This document shows, in pieces, positions 8,974 to 19,047 of a DNA stretch of 64,000 bases (the stretch's first letter is position 1; every line of letters begins with the position of its first letter). Under the pieces are notes generated by a model that saw only the letters and a list, made by a program, of their open reading frames with translations, did no database searches and was not told where the DNA came from. Location: NCBI GenBank assembly GCA_963747595.1, contig CAVVFO010000002.1:558001-622000 (forward strand). Direction: 5' to 3'. The stretch comes from Oleiagrimonas sp963747595 (GTDB lineage Bacteria > Pseudomonadota > Gammaproteobacteria > Xanthomonadales > Rhodanobacteraceae). A program made the position numbers and the translations under genes.

Positions 8974-9002
8974 ACTATACCGTTTTGCACCTTGCATGGC
9001 AA
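8974..9002 (-). promoter_or_regulatory. Sigma70-type promoter of initiator tRNA
   Basis: On the minus strand, TTGCCA (8997-9002), a 17-bp spacer and TATAGT (8974-8979) lie 14 nt upstream of the tRNA 5' end. Both boxes are close to consensus and the spacing is ideal. No terminator is visible between nuoN and this promoter, so nuo read-through may also feed the operon. Confidence 0.8.
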
Positions 9003-9053
9003 TACCGAACGGTTGGAAATCGGCCGTCGGAATGCTTTTTCCTGCGTCCGGCT

Positions 9054-10490
9054 TCAACCCGCGAAGGCATGCTTGCACCATGCCAACAACGGCCCCCAAT
9101 ACAGCCCGAGGCCAAGCAGTGCAAACGCATTGATCGACAATGCCCAACGCAACGATGGGTCGCGATGCGCTTCCAGCTCCACGCCCTCGGCAGGCTCATC
9201 GAAATACATCACCTTGACCACGCGCAGGTAATAGAACAGTCCGATGATGGCGAACACCGCACCAATGATGGCCAGCCACAGCATGCCCGCATCGATGGCC
9301 GCCTTGAGGACCATCAACTTGGCAAAGAACCCGAACAACGGCGGCACGCCGGCCAGCGAAAACATCGCCAACGCCATCAGGCCCGCGAACCACGGCGAGC
9401 GCTTCGCCAATCCCTTGAAGTCGTCGATCTCCTCGCATTCGAACCCGGCGCGTGCCAGCGCCAGAATCACGCCGAATGCCGCGGTGCTCATCAGCGCATA
9501 CGCAATCGCATAGAACATTGCCGCGGAATAGCCCTCTGGCGAGGCGTTGACGAAACCGACCAGCAAGAAACCCATGTGCGAGATGGTCGAATAGGCCAGC
9601 AGGCGTTTCAGGTTGGTCTGCACCAGCGCAACCAGGTTGCCGATGGCCAGTGAGAGCACCGCAATGGCAGCCACCATCACCTGCCAGTGGGGAGACAGAG
9701 TGCCCATCCCGCCGCCCAGAAGGCGATACGCCATACCGAACGCCGCCAGCTTGGAGGCCGAACCGATGAACATGGTCACCACTGTGGGCGCGCCCTGATA
9801 CACATCGGGCAGCCACATATGGAATGGTGCCGCACCCAGCTTGAAGGCGATGCCGACGATCATGAAGATCAGGCCGAAAATCAGCAGGTGCGGCATGTGC
9901 GTGGCGGTCGCCGCACCGTGCAGGTGCGCCAGATCCAGTGTGCCGGTGGCGCCATACACCATGGACATGCCGTACAGCAGCATGCCGGAAGCCAACGCGC
10001 CCAGCACGAAGTACTTCATCGCCGCTTCGGACGCCAGGCCATTGTCGCGATTCAGCGCCACCAGCGCGTAGGACGACAACGTCAGCAACTCCAGCCCCAG
10101 ATACACCGTGACCAGACTGCCCGCGGATACCAGGAACATCACGCCCAGCGTGGCAAACAGGGTCAGCGAATAGAACTCGCCCTGGAACAGGTTGCGCTCG
10201 CGCAGGTAGGGGCGGCCCAGCACGAACACCAGCAGCACGGACAGCAGCGTGAACACCTTCAGGATCTCGGCAACCTGATCGCGCACGAACATGCCGTGGA
10301 ACACGGTCTCGCTGGTCGCCGGCTGCCCGAAGATCACCAGAATTCCGGTGACCACAGTGATCAGCACAGCCAGCCAATGGGTGATGTTGCGCTGAGTGTG
10401 CCGCAGCCACAAATCCAGCAGCAGCATGACGCACACCGCTGCCACCATGTACAACTCCGGCAGCAAGGTCAGAAGGGAGTGAAGGTTCAT
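9054..10490 (-). CDS. nuoN: NADH-quinone oxidoreductase subunit N
   Basis: One of the three antiporter-like proton-pumping membrane subunits of respiratory complex I. I chose the ATG at 10490 (MNLHSLLTLLPELYM), with GGGAG upstream; a longer frame to 10550 begins with an unrelated Arg-rich stretch. The protein has about 478 residues and roughly 14 hydrophobic segments, including the LKRLLAYSTISHMG motif shared with NuoL and NuoM. It is the last gene of the operon. Confidence 0.96.
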   Translation of the reverse strand: MNLHSLLTLLPELYMVAAVCVMLLLDLWLRHTQRNITHWLAVLITVVTGILVIFGQPATSETVFHGMFVRDQVAEILKVFTLLSVLLVFVLGRPYLRERNLFQGEFYSLTLFATLGVMFLVSAGSLVTVYLGLELLTLSSYALVALNRDNGLASEAAMKYFVLGALASGMLLYGMSMVYGATGTLDLAHLHGAATATHMPHLLIFGLIFMIVGIAFKLGAAPFHMWLPDVYQGAPTVVTMFIGSASKLAAFGMAYRLLGGGMGTLSPHWQVMVAAIAVLSLAIGNLVALVQTNLKRLLAYSTISHMGFLLVGFVNASPEGYSAAMFYAIAYALMSTAAFGVILALARAGFECEEIDDFKGLAKRSPWFAGLMALAMFSLAGVPPLFGFFAKLMVLKAAIDAGMLWLAIIGAVFAIIGLFYYLRVVKVMYFDEPAEGVELEAHRDPSLRWALSINAFALLGLGLYWGPLLAWCKHAFAG

Positions 10491-10589
10491 GCGGCGCTCC
10501 CGTTGCTGCGAATGCGCCCCGGCGCGCGCATCACTGCGGCGCAATCGCACACGGCTCGTTCAAATCGTTGCATCATGATCATGCCTTTC

Positions 10590-12095
10590 CTAAATCTTCG
10601 AGTGCGCCAGCTGGCCGACCAGCTTGGTGATCGGAGCATCCATCAGGTGAACCAGCGGCGCCGGCCACACACCGATGGCCAGCACGCCCAGTGCGAACAC
10701 GCCCAGCACCAGAACCTCCCGGCCGTTCAGCCCCGGCATTTTTTCCACGGCAGGGTTGGTGACCTTGCCCCATATCACGCGCTTGACCAGCCACAAGGTG
10801 TAGGCAGCGCCAATGATCAGGGTGAACGCGGCCACCAGTGCCAGCCACGGGTTGGCGCTGAAGCTGGCCAGGATGACCATGAATTCGCCAACGAACCCGC
10901 TGGTGCCCGGCACGCCGCAATTGGCGAACGCAAACAACATCACGAAGGCGGCGAACCAGGGCATCACGGTCATGAGTCCGCCGTAATCCGCGATCTTGCG
11001 TGTATGCAGACGGTCGTACATGACGCCGATGCACGAGAACATGGCACCGGAGACGAAGCCGTGCGAGATCATCTGCACCATGCCGCCCTGGATGCCCAGC
11101 CGCGCCGCTTCCATGTTATGGGAATCGCGAATCAGCATGAAGGCGATGAACGTGCCGAGCGTGACAAAGCCCATGTGCGCGATCGACGAATACGCCACCA
11201 GCTTCTTCATGTCGGTCTGCACCAGAGCCACGTAGCCGATATAGACCACCGCGATCAGGCTCAACGTGATGAGCAGCCATGCGTAATGCGCGGATGCATC
11301 CGGCGTCATGGGCAGCGAGAAGCGCAGGAACCCGTATCCGCCGATCTTCAGCATCACTGCCGCCAGGATCACCGAACCGCCGGTCGGCGCCTCCACGTGG
11401 GCATCAGGCAACCACGTGTGCACCGGCACCATCGGCACCTTTACCGCGAACGCGATCAGGAAGGCGAAGAACAGCCAAGTCTGCTGCTGCATGGTCAGCG
11501 GCAGCGCCTCCAGCGTGGCCATGTCGAAGGTGCCCGCCTGCTGGTACAGGTAGATCAGGCCGATCAGCATGAAGATCGAGCCCAGAAACGTATAGATGAA
11601 GAACTTCAGCGTGGCATAGACCCGCCGTGGTCCGCCCCAGATGCCGATGATCAGGAACATCGGAATCAGCATGGCTTCGAAGAACACGTAGAACAGTAGC
11701 GCGTCGGTGGCGCAGAACACGCCGATCATCAGGCCTTCGAGAATCAGCATGGCCGCCATGTAGTGATGCACCCGCTTGGTGATCACTTCCCAGGCACCGA
11801 TGACGACCAACGGCGTGACAATGGTGGTCAGCAGGATCAGCGCCACCGAAATGCCGTCCACGCCCAGCGCGTACTTCACGTTCAATGATGCGATCCACGT
11901 CGCCGACTCGGTCAACTGCATGCCGCCGTCGTTCATGTGGAACGCCGGAAGCATCAGCAGACTCAGCGCCAGGGTGAGCAGTGCCACCAGCAATGAAATC
12001 CAGCGCGCCGCGCGCGGTCGATCGGCGCCCGCCATCAGCACCGGCACGGCGCCAATGATGGGGACCCAGATCAGCAGGCTCAAAAGATTGGACAT
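10590..12095 (-). CDS. nuoM: NADH-quinone oxidoreductase subunit M
   Basis: Antiporter-like proton-pumping subunit of complex I in the inner membrane. It has 501 residues and about 14 transmembrane segments. Family motifs include FYVFFEAMLIPMFLIIGIWG with the conserved Glu, and MKKLVAYSSIAHMGFVTLG. The start at 12095 gives the normal N-terminus. It lies 24 nt after nuoL and 99 nt before nuoN. Confidence 0.97.
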   Translation of the reverse strand: MSNLLSLLIWVPIIGAVPVLMAGADRPRAARWISLLVALLTLALSLLMLPAFHMNDGGMQLTESATWIASLNVKYALGVDGISVALILLTTIVTPLVVIGAWEVITKRVHHYMAAMLILEGLMIGVFCATDALLFYVFFEAMLIPMFLIIGIWGGPRRVYATLKFFIYTFLGSIFMLIGLIYLYQQAGTFDMATLEALPLTMQQQTWLFFAFLIAFAVKVPMVPVHTWLPDAHVEAPTGGSVILAAVMLKIGGYGFLRFSLPMTPDASAHYAWLLITLSLIAVVYIGYVALVQTDMKKLVAYSSIAHMGFVTLGTFIAFMLIRDSHNMEAARLGIQGGMVQMISHGFVSGAMFSCIGVMYDRLHTRKIADYGGLMTVMPWFAAFVMLFAFANCGVPGTSGFVGEFMVILASFSANPWLALVAAFTLIIGAAYTLWLVKRVIWGKVTNPAVEKMPGLNGREVLVLGVFALGVLAIGVWPAPLVHLMDAPITKLVGQLAHSKI

Positions 12096-12119
12096 CGTTA
12101 ATTCTTTCCCTGTGGTCTG

Positions 12120-14144
12120 TCAGCCGCCCTGACCCAGCAGCCAATAGCCGCCGAGCAGTAGCACCAGCCCGAAAATCATCGCGAAGGCATATTCGTAGAG
12201 TCGGCCCGACTGCAGGCGACGCACGCCGGCACCGATGCGCCGCACCATGCCCGCCGAACCATCCACCATGACCCCATCGATCACCGCCGCGTCGCCGCCA
12301 CGCCACAGCGCACGGCCCAGCAGCACGCCGCCACGGGCGAAGATGGCGTAATACACCTCGTCGAACCAGAACTTGCGGTCCAGCGTCACATAGACCGGAT
12401 ACAGCCAGCGCTTGATCTTGTCGGCGGCGGCCGGATTGACCACATAGACGTATGTGCAGATGGCGAAGCCCAGTGCGACCAAGCCGAAGGCGGGCGAAAC
12501 CAGGGAATCGATGGACATTGCCAGCGACCCATGGAAGTCCCCTGCAAGCCTGCCCAGCACGTCGTGCGACGGAGCCACATGTATCGCGTGGTCGAAGAAA
12601 TTCCCGAACAACAGCGGCTTGATGCCGATATATCCGGCAATCAGCGATGGAATGGCCAGCATGATCAGTGGCAACGTCACCACCCAGGGCGACTCCTTGG
12701 GTGCGTGCGCCAGTACACCCGGCTCATGATGCGCATGATCGTCGTGTGCATCGCCGTGACCGTGCTTGACGGTGAACTTCTCCTTGCCATGGAAGGTGAG
12801 ATACATCAGACGGAACGAATACAGTGATGTCACCAGCACGCCCGCCATCACGCAGAAGTGGGCATAGCCCGCCCCCCACACGTGCGAGTCGGCCACCGCC
12901 TCGATGATCATGTCCTTGGAATAGAACCCGGAGAAGAACGGCACGCCGCACAGCGCCAGAGTGCCGATCCACATGGTCACGTAGGTAATGGGCATGTACT
13001 TGCGCAGACCGCCCATGTAGCGCATGTCCTGCTCGTGATGCATGGCAATGATCACCGAGCCGGCGCCCAGGAACAGCAGCGCCTTGAACGCGGCGTGCGT
13101 CATCAGGTGGAAAATGCCGCCGGCAAACGCCGAGGCCCCCAGCGCTGCCGTCATGTAACCCAGCTGCGACAGCGTGGAATACGCCACCACGCGCTTGATG
13201 TCGTTCTGCACGATGCCGATCAGACCCATGAATAGCGCACCGGTAGCGCCAATGACCAGCACGAAGCTCAGCGCCGCATCGGACAGCTCGAAGATCGGCG
13301 ACATGCGCGCCACCATGAAGATGCCTGCCGTGACCATGGTCGCGGCGTGGATCAGCGCGGAAATCGGGGTCGGGCCTTCCATCGAATCGGGGAGCCACAC
13401 GTGCAGCGGTATCTGCGCCGATTTGCCCATGGCGCCGATGAAAAGGAGGATCGATATCACGGTGGCCGCGCCCCAGGCGACGTGCTGGGAAATGTGCAGC
13501 TTCTGCCCCACCAGCAACTGCACGTGATCGAACACCTGCACGTAATCCAGCGTGCCGAAGTAATACAGCACTGCGGCAATGCCCAGCAGAAAGCCGAAAT
13601 CGCCCACGCGATTGACCAGGAACGCCTTGAGATTGGCGAAAATGGCCGATTCCTTCCTGTAATAGAAACCGATCAGCAGATACGACACCACGCCGACCGC
13701 TTCCCAGCCGAAAAACAGCTGCATGAAGTTGTTGCTCATCACCAGCATGAGCATGGAGAAGGTGAACAGCGCGATGTAGCTGAAGAAGCGGGTGTAACCC
13801 TCGTCATCAGCCATGTAACCGATGGTGTAGATGTGCACCGCCAGCGACACGAACGTCACCACGCACATCATCAACGCGGTCAGGTGATCGATCATGAAGC
13901 CGACATTCACGCTCAGATGGCCGACCTGGAACCAGGTGTACAGGTTCTCGTTGTAGACCGGCGCACCGCCCCAGACCAGCTGATAGAGCACGTAGAACGA
14001 CAGCACGCAGGAGATGGCGACGCCGGCGATGGTCACCGTATGCGAACCGGCGCGGCCGATCTTGCTGCCCAGCAACCCGGCCAGGACGGAGCCGGCCAGC
14101 GGCGCCAGGGCGATGATCAGCAAAATGGTGGTGGAAAGACTCAT
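12120..14144 (-). CDS. nuoL: NADH-quinone oxidoreductase subunit L
   Basis: The distal proton-pumping subunit of complex I. At 674 residues it is the long form, with a transmembrane core followed by the region that forms the lateral amphipathic helix and a final membrane anchor. Motifs include FFGWEAVGVVSYLLIGFYY and IKRVVAYSTLSQLGYM. A His/Asp-rich loop (HGHGDAHDDHAHHE) lies near residue 470 and resembles variable loops of other proteobacterial NuoL proteins; a metal role is not implied. It starts six bases after nuoK. Confidence 0.97.
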   Translation of the reverse strand: MSLSTTILLIIALAPLAGSVLAGLLGSKIGRAGSHTVTIAGVAISCVLSFYVLYQLVWGGAPVYNENLYTWFQVGHLSVNVGFMIDHLTALMMCVVTFVSLAVHIYTIGYMADDEGYTRFFSYIALFTFSMLMLVMSNNFMQLFFGWEAVGVVSYLLIGFYYRKESAIFANLKAFLVNRVGDFGFLLGIAAVLYYFGTLDYVQVFDHVQLLVGQKLHISQHVAWGAATVISILLFIGAMGKSAQIPLHVWLPDSMEGPTPISALIHAATMVTAGIFMVARMSPIFELSDAALSFVLVIGATGALFMGLIGIVQNDIKRVVAYSTLSQLGYMTAALGASAFAGGIFHLMTHAAFKALLFLGAGSVIIAMHHEQDMRYMGGLRKYMPITYVTMWIGTLALCGVPFFSGFYSKDMIIEAVADSHVWGAGYAHFCVMAGVLVTSLYSFRLMYLTFHGKEKFTVKHGHGDAHDDHAHHEPGVLAHAPKESPWVVTLPLIMLAIPSLIAGYIGIKPLLFGNFFDHAIHVAPSHDVLGRLAGDFHGSLAMSIDSLVSPAFGLVALGFAICTYVYVVNPAAADKIKRWLYPVYVTLDRKFWFDEVYYAIFARGGVLLGRALWRGGDAAVIDGVMVDGSAGMVRRIGAGVRRLQSGRLYEYAFAMIFGLVLLLGGYWLLGQGG

Positions 14145-14150
14145 GTGCCC

Positions 14151-14456
14151 TTAACCCTTCATGCTGTCGATGTCGGCGACGTTCACGGTGCCGCGATTGC
14201 GGAACAGCAGCACAAGAATGGCCAGTCCGATGGCCGATTCCGCCGCCGCCACGGTCAGGATGAAGAACACGAACACCTGCCCCGCCGGATCGCCGAGAAA
14301 GCGCGAGAACGCCACGAAATTGATGTTCACCGCCAGCAGCATCAGCTCGATGGCCATCAGCAGCACGATGACATTCTTGCGATTGATGAAGATGCCGGCC
14401 ACGGCGATGCAGAACAGCACCGCCCCCAGAACGATGAAATGAGCAAGCGTAATCAT
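14151..14456 (-). CDS. nuoK: NADH-quinone oxidoreductase subunit K
   Basis: Small membrane subunit of complex I with 101 residues and three transmembrane helices. It carries the conserved membrane glutamates in the MAIELMLLAVN region and at AAAESAIGLAILV, which are part of the proton channel. It is packed tightly between nuoJ (3-nt gap) and nuoL (6-nt gap), so all three are surely co-transcribed. Confidence 0.97.
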   Translation of the reverse strand: MITLAHFIVLGAVLFCIAVAGIFINRKNVIVLLMAIELMLLAVNINFVAFSRFLGDPAGQVFVFFILTVAAAESAIGLAILVLLFRNRGTVNVADIDSMKG

Positions 14457-14459
14457 GTC

Positions 14460-15098
14460 TCAGGACTCCTTCGGGCCCGCGCCTTTCGGACGTCGCACCG
14501 TTTCCATCTTCACCACGCGCACGCGATCGGCAATCTTCACGCGGACCTGGTCCCCCGGGTTCTGCCGGCGCACGCCGACACGATGGCGCAGGGTCAGCAC
14601 CACCGCGGCAATCACGCCCACCGTCAGGATCAGTGCGGCAATCTCGAACGGCAGCAGGAATTGCGTGTACAACGCCTGCCCCAGCCACGCGGTGTTGGAT
14701 ACCCCGGCCTGCACTGCCGGATTGGCACCCATGGTCTGCGCGTGCATGGCACGCACGCCGATCAGCGCCAGGATCTCCAGCAGCATGACCACCGCCACGG
14801 CAATGCCCACCGGCAGATAGCGGATGAAGCCCTCCCGCACCCTGTCGGTATTGATGTCCAGCATCATCACGACAAAGAGGAACAGCACCATTACCGCGCC
14901 GACATACACGACGATCAGCACGATGGCCAGAAACTCCGCCTGCGCCAGCAGCCAGATCGCCGCCACATTGAAAAACGCCAAAATCAGCGACAACACCGCG
15001 TGCACGGGGTTGCGCAGCGTGATGACCATCAGCGCCGAGAGTACGGCAATGATGCCGAACGCGTAGAAACAGATCAGTTGAAACAGTTGCGGGGACAT
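14460..15098 (-). CDS. nuoJ: NADH-quinone oxidoreductase subunit J
   Basis: Membrane subunit of complex I, about 212 residues with five transmembrane segments and the characteristic VLIVVYVGAVMVLFLFVVMML helix 3 region. Two ATG codons are adjacent (15101 and 15098). AGGAG is two bases from the first and five from the second, so the second is preferred. A charged tail (RRQNPGDQVRVKIADRVRV) follows the last helix. Confidence 0.95.
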   Translation of the reverse strand: MSPQLFQLICFYAFGIIAVLSALMVITLRNPVHAVLSLILAFFNVAAIWLLAQAEFLAIVLIVVYVGAVMVLFLFVVMMLDINTDRVREGFIRYLPVGIAVAVVMLLEILALIGVRAMHAQTMGANPAVQAGVSNTAWLGQALYTQFLLPFEIAALILTVGVIAAVVLTLRHRVGVRRQNPGDQVRVKIADRVRVVKMETVRRPKGAGPKES

Positions 15099-15106
15099 CA
15101 TTTCTC

Positions 15107-15598
15107 CTAGCGATACGCCGCGTCTTGCGCGCGTGCGGCGGCCACGTCCTTCTCGAACCGATCGCCGATGGCCAGCAGCTGCGGTTTGGTCACCACATGT
15201 TCGCCGCGTTTCTCGAAGTGGTACTCGTGCACATGCGTCTCCACGATCGAATCCACCGGGCAGCTCTCCTCGCAGAAACCGCAATAGATGCACTTGAACA
15301 TGTCGATGTCGTAACGCGTGGTACGGCGTTGGCCGTCCTTGGCACGCGGCGCCGAATCGATGGTGATCGCCAGCGCCGGGCACACCGCCTCGCACAGCTT
15401 GCAGGCGATGCAGCGCTCTTCGCCATTGGGGTAGCGGCGCAATGCGTGCAGCCCGCGAAAGCGGTTGGATTTGGGAATGTGCTCCATCGGGAAGCGCATG
15501 GTGTACTTGGGCGAGAACATGTAGCGGATGGTCACGCCCAGACCCTTGAACAACTCGATGAGCAGCAGGCTTCTGAAGTAACTGGAAATACGGTTCAT
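15107..15598 (-). CDS. nuoI: NADH-quinone oxidoreductase subunit I
   Basis: Ferredoxin-like peripheral arm subunit carrying clusters N6a and N6b. There are 163 residues. The two 4Fe-4S motifs are complete: Cys63, 66, 69, 73 and Cys103, 106, 109, 113. The N-terminal amphipathic stretch (IELFKGLGVTIRYMF) anchors the subunit at the membrane arm. The gene lies between nuoH and nuoJ as usual. Confidence 0.97.
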   Translation of the reverse strand: MNRISSYFRSLLLIELFKGLGVTIRYMFSPKYTMRFPMEHIPKSNRFRGLHALRRYPNGEERCIACKLCEAVCPALAITIDSAPRAKDGQRRTTRYDIDMFKCIYCGFCEESCPVDSIVETHVHEYHFEKRGEHVVTKPQLLAIGDRFEKDVAAARAQDAAYR

Positions 15599-15608
15599 AA
15601 CGTGGACC

Positions 15609-16628
15609 TCAGGCTCCCAGCGGGAACCAGCCGAAATATTTCATGCAGCCGGTCACCAGGATCCAGACGATGGAAATCGGGATGAAGACCTTCCATCCCA
15701 GACGCATGATCTGGTCATAGCGATAGCGCGGATAGGTGGCGCGGAAAAACAGGAACAGGCAGGCGAACACGAATGCCTTGATGAACATCCACCACCAGCC
15801 TGGTGCGCCAAGGAACCCCCAGCTCAAGGGAAACGGACTCAGCCACCCCCCCAGGAAAAACACCGAAGTCAGGAAGCTGACCAGGATCATGTTGGAGTAT
15901 TCGGCCAGGAAGAACAGCGCGAACGCGGCGCCGGAGTATTCCACGTGGAAGCCGGCCACGATTTCCGATTCGCCCTCGGCCACGTCGAACGGTGCGCGGT
16001 TGGTCTCGGCCACACCGGAGACAAAGAAGATCACGAATGCCGGCAGCAATGGCAGCCAGAACCAGTCGAAGAGACCGACCCCGCCGGCCTGTGCGCGGAC
16101 GATATCTTTCAGATTCAGGCTTCCGGCCAGTACCAGCACGCACATCAGTGCCATGCCCATGGCCAATTCGTAGGAAATCACCTGCGCCGCGGAGCGCATG
16201 GCCCCGAGCATGGCGTAGCGCGAATTGGAGGCCCAGCCGGCCAGGATGATGCCGTAGACGCCCAGCGAGCTCATCGCCAGCAGATACAATGCGCCGGCAT
16301 TGATGTTGGCCAGTACCGCATGCTCGGAAAACGGCACCACCGCCCATGCCGACAAGGCGGGGATCAATGCCAGCAACGGCGCCAGAAAGAACAGCGTCTT
16401 GTTGGCATTGGTGGGAACGATGACTTCCTTGAGCAGCAGCTTCACCACGTCGGCGAATGCCTGAAGCATGCCCAGCGGGCCGACCTTGTTCGGCCCCATG
16501 CGCACATGCATCCAGCCGATGATCTTGCGCTCCCAGTACACGTACATGGCCACCGTCAGGGTCAACGGCACCACGATCAGCAGGATTTTGATGATCGTCC
16601 AGACGATCAGCCAGATATCAGCACCCAT
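15609..16628 (-). CDS. nuoH: NADH-quinone oxidoreductase subunit H
   Basis: Membrane subunit at the junction of the two arms, forming part of the quinone chamber. There are 339 residues and eight or nine transmembrane helices. The conserved MGPNKVGPLGMLQAFADVVKLLLKE loop and the FDVAEGESEIVAGFHVEYSG loop, with its essential acidic residues, are both present. It begins 4 nt after nuoG. Confidence 0.97.
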   Translation of the reverse strand: MGADIWLIVWTIIKILLIVVPLTLTVAMYVYWERKIIGWMHVRMGPNKVGPLGMLQAFADVVKLLLKEVIVPTNANKTLFFLAPLLALIPALSAWAVVPFSEHAVLANINAGALYLLAMSSLGVYGIILAGWASNSRYAMLGAMRSAAQVISYELAMGMALMCVLVLAGSLNLKDIVRAQAGGVGLFDWFWLPLLPAFVIFFVSGVAETNRAPFDVAEGESEIVAGFHVEYSGAAFALFFLAEYSNMILVSFLTSVFFLGGWLSPFPLSWGFLGAPGWWWMFIKAFVFACLFLFFRATYPRYRYDQIMRLGWKVFIPISIVWILVTGCMKYFGWFPLGA

Positions 16629-16632
16629 GCGA

Positions 16633-19047
16633 TTACGCCTTGCTCAAGGTTACGGCCGCGCCATACGGCGGCAGCGTGGCGGTGTCCGCGTAAGCGGCTT
16701 CGATCCAGACCGCACCCTCGGGCACGGCGGCGTCCAGCACCAGCGGCAGGACGGCATCGTCAGCGACGTGCACACTGCAGCCATCCTGCAGCGAGAGACG
16801 CGCGGCCTCCGCCGGATGCACCCGCGCCGCGGCACCCCGATTGAGAGGATGCGCGTTGAGTGCAGCGGCCCTGCGCAGGACCGCATCCACACGATAAATG
16901 GGCAACGTCGCCAGACGTACCAGCCCTTCGTCGGCAGCCGTACGCTCGCACAACCCCCTGCCCTTGGTCGGGGTGTGCGAACGCAGCGTGTCACGCAACT
17001 GTTCAAGACTGTCAAAATCAAAGCCGTTCAGCTGCATTTCGCCGCCCAGCGCACGCAGCACCTTCCAGCCTTCCAAGGCATCGCCCGGCGCCTTGGCCCC
17101 GGCGCTGGTCTGCTGTGCGGCACCATACACGTTGACCAGGGTGGCATTCATTTCCGGTAGCAACGTCAGCGGCAGGATCACGTCGGCGACGGCCTTGAGC
17201 GAGGCACTGGCAAACGGCGAGAACGCGATGACGCGCTCGGCAGCGTGCAAGGCCGACATGGTCAAGGCACCGTCGGCGAAATCAAATGGTGGCTCGGCGC
17301 CATACACGACATAGGCCTTGCGCGGCGATTGCAGCATGCCGCGCGCATCCAGACCCTCCTGTCGCGGCAGGACACCAATCCGGGACAGGCCCACAGCGTT
17401 GGCACCGGGCGGAATTTCGGCATATGCGACGCCGGTCGCCTCGGCCACGAAACGTGCAGCGGCACGCAGCCAGGAGGCGTGCGGATGCAGCAGCGCCGCC
17501 TCACCCAGCAGGATGACCGCGGAGGACGCCTCCTGCAGCGCCTGCACCGTGGCACGCGCAGCATCGGTCACCTGCACCGTCGCCAAGGCTTCGCGCAAGG
17601 CGGCATTGGAACCGCCGTCGGTCACGCTGCCGGCACCAGCCAGCTCGATCGCCGCCGCAGCGAGCATCAGGGCCTCATCGACCAACGCCTGCGGCGCGAC
17701 CACGGTTTCCGCTGCCAGCTTGTAGTTGAAATCGAAGCGCGCCGGGTTGAGCACGAAAATCTGCGCGCCCGTGCGCGTACTGAGATCGAAACGGTTGCGC
17801 TTGGCAGCATCGACGTCGAGCCGCTCGCCCTTGCTCGCCTGACGCAGTCGCTGATGCAACAGCGGCATTTCGCTGCGCAGATCACTGCCGATCAGCAGCG
17901 CCGCATCGAGCTTGTCGAACTGATCCACCGGCATCCCGAACGGGACGGCCGCGGCCATGTCCGCGAAATCGAGCTGACGCAGCCGATGATCGACATGCCT
18001 GCATTCCAGCGCCTCGGCCATGCGCACCAGCAATTCGCCCTCTTCGCTGGAAGTGGCCGGATGCACCAGCATGCCCAGTTCGTCACCGCGTACCTGCTGC
18101 AGCGATTCCATGGCGAAGGACAGCGCATCCTCCCAGCTGACGTTCTGCCACTGGCCATTGCGCTTGACCATCGGCGTGGTAGCGCGATCGTCTGCATCCA
18201 GACCCTGATAACTGTAGCGGTCGCGATCGGACAGCCAGCATTCGTTGATGGATTCCGCATCGCGCGGCACGGTACGCAATATCTTGTCGCGGCGTGTGTG
18301 CAGCCACAGATTGGAGCCCAGCGCGTCGTGATAACCGATGGACTTGCGCGCCAGCAGCTCCCAGGCACGCGCCTGGAACTGGAACGGCTTGTTGGTGAGG
18401 GCACCCACCGGACACACATCGATGATGTTGCCGCTGAGCTCGCTCTCGATGCTCTTGCCGATATAGGTGCCGATCTGCAGATTCTCGCCACGGCTCATGC
18501 CGCCGAGTTCGTTGGTGCCGGCAATCTCGCCCATGAAGCGTACGCAACGCGTGCACTGGATACAGCGGGTCATCTCGGTGGCGACAAGCGGACCGATGTC
18601 CTCGTCTGCAATGGTGCGCTTGCGCTCTGTAAAGCGGCTCACGGAACGGCCGTAGCCCAAGGAGATGTCCTGCAACTCGCACTCACCACCCTGATCGCAG
18701 ATCGGGCAATCCAGCGGATGGTTGATCAGCAGGAATTCCATCACGTTGCGCTGCGCGTGCAACGCCTTGTCCGACTTGGTGCGCACCACCATGCCGTCGG
18801 CCACAGGCGTGGCGCAGGCGGGGGCGGGTTTGCCCATCGGCTTGCCGCCCATCTCCACATCCACCAGGCACATGCGGCAGTTGGCCGCGATGGCCAGTTT
18901 CCTGTGATAGCAGAACCGCGGAATCGGGATCCCGGCATCATCGGCCGCCTGGATGATCATCGACCCCTTCGGCACCTGCATCGAGGTGCCGTCGATCTCG
19001 ATGCCGACCAGATCCGGCGCGGTATTTTCTTTGGGTTGCGCACTCAT
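16633..19047 (-). CDS. nuoG: NADH-quinone oxidoreductase subunit G
   Basis: Large iron-sulfur subunit of the peripheral arm, 804 residues from the ATG at 19047. That ATG overlaps the nuoF stop codon by one base. Visible cluster ligands are N1b (Cys46, 57, 60, 78), N5 (His110, Cys114, 117, 123) and N4 (Cys162, 165, 168, 212). The cysteines that bind the extra cluster N7 in E. coli are absent from the region after residue 220. The C-terminal two-thirds is a molybdopterin-oxidoreductase-like domain without a cofactor role. Confidence 0.96.
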   Translation of the reverse strand: MSAQPKENTAPDLVGIEIDGTSMQVPKGSMIIQAADDAGIPIPRFCYHRKLAIAANCRMCLVDVEMGGKPMGKPAPACATPVADGMVVRTKSDKALHAQRNVMEFLLINHPLDCPICDQGGECELQDISLGYGRSVSRFTERKRTIADEDIGPLVATEMTRCIQCTRCVRFMGEIAGTNELGGMSRGENLQIGTYIGKSIESELSGNIIDVCPVGALTNKPFQFQARAWELLARKSIGYHDALGSNLWLHTRRDKILRTVPRDAESINECWLSDRDRYSYQGLDADDRATTPMVKRNGQWQNVSWEDALSFAMESLQQVRGDELGMLVHPATSSEEGELLVRMAEALECRHVDHRLRQLDFADMAAAVPFGMPVDQFDKLDAALLIGSDLRSEMPLLHQRLRQASKGERLDVDAAKRNRFDLSTRTGAQIFVLNPARFDFNYKLAAETVVAPQALVDEALMLAAAAIELAGAGSVTDGGSNAALREALATVQVTDAARATVQALQEASSAVILLGEAALLHPHASWLRAAARFVAEATGVAYAEIPPGANAVGLSRIGVLPRQEGLDARGMLQSPRKAYVVYGAEPPFDFADGALTMSALHAAERVIAFSPFASASLKAVADVILPLTLLPEMNATLVNVYGAAQQTSAGAKAPGDALEGWKVLRALGGEMQLNGFDFDSLEQLRDTLRSHTPTKGRGLCERTAADEGLVRLATLPIYRVDAVLRRAAALNAHPLNRGAAARVHPAEAARLSLQDGCSVHVADDAVLPLVLDAAVPEGAVWIEAAYADTATLPPYGAAVTLSKA

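Noticed and set aside
9687..11699. A 670-codon His/Gln/Arg-rich frame opposite nuoN and nuoM, and a similar 626-codon one opposite nuoG (17245-19125).
   Set aside because: Composition is the mirror of membrane or GC-rich coding sequence; the true genes on the minus strand are certain.
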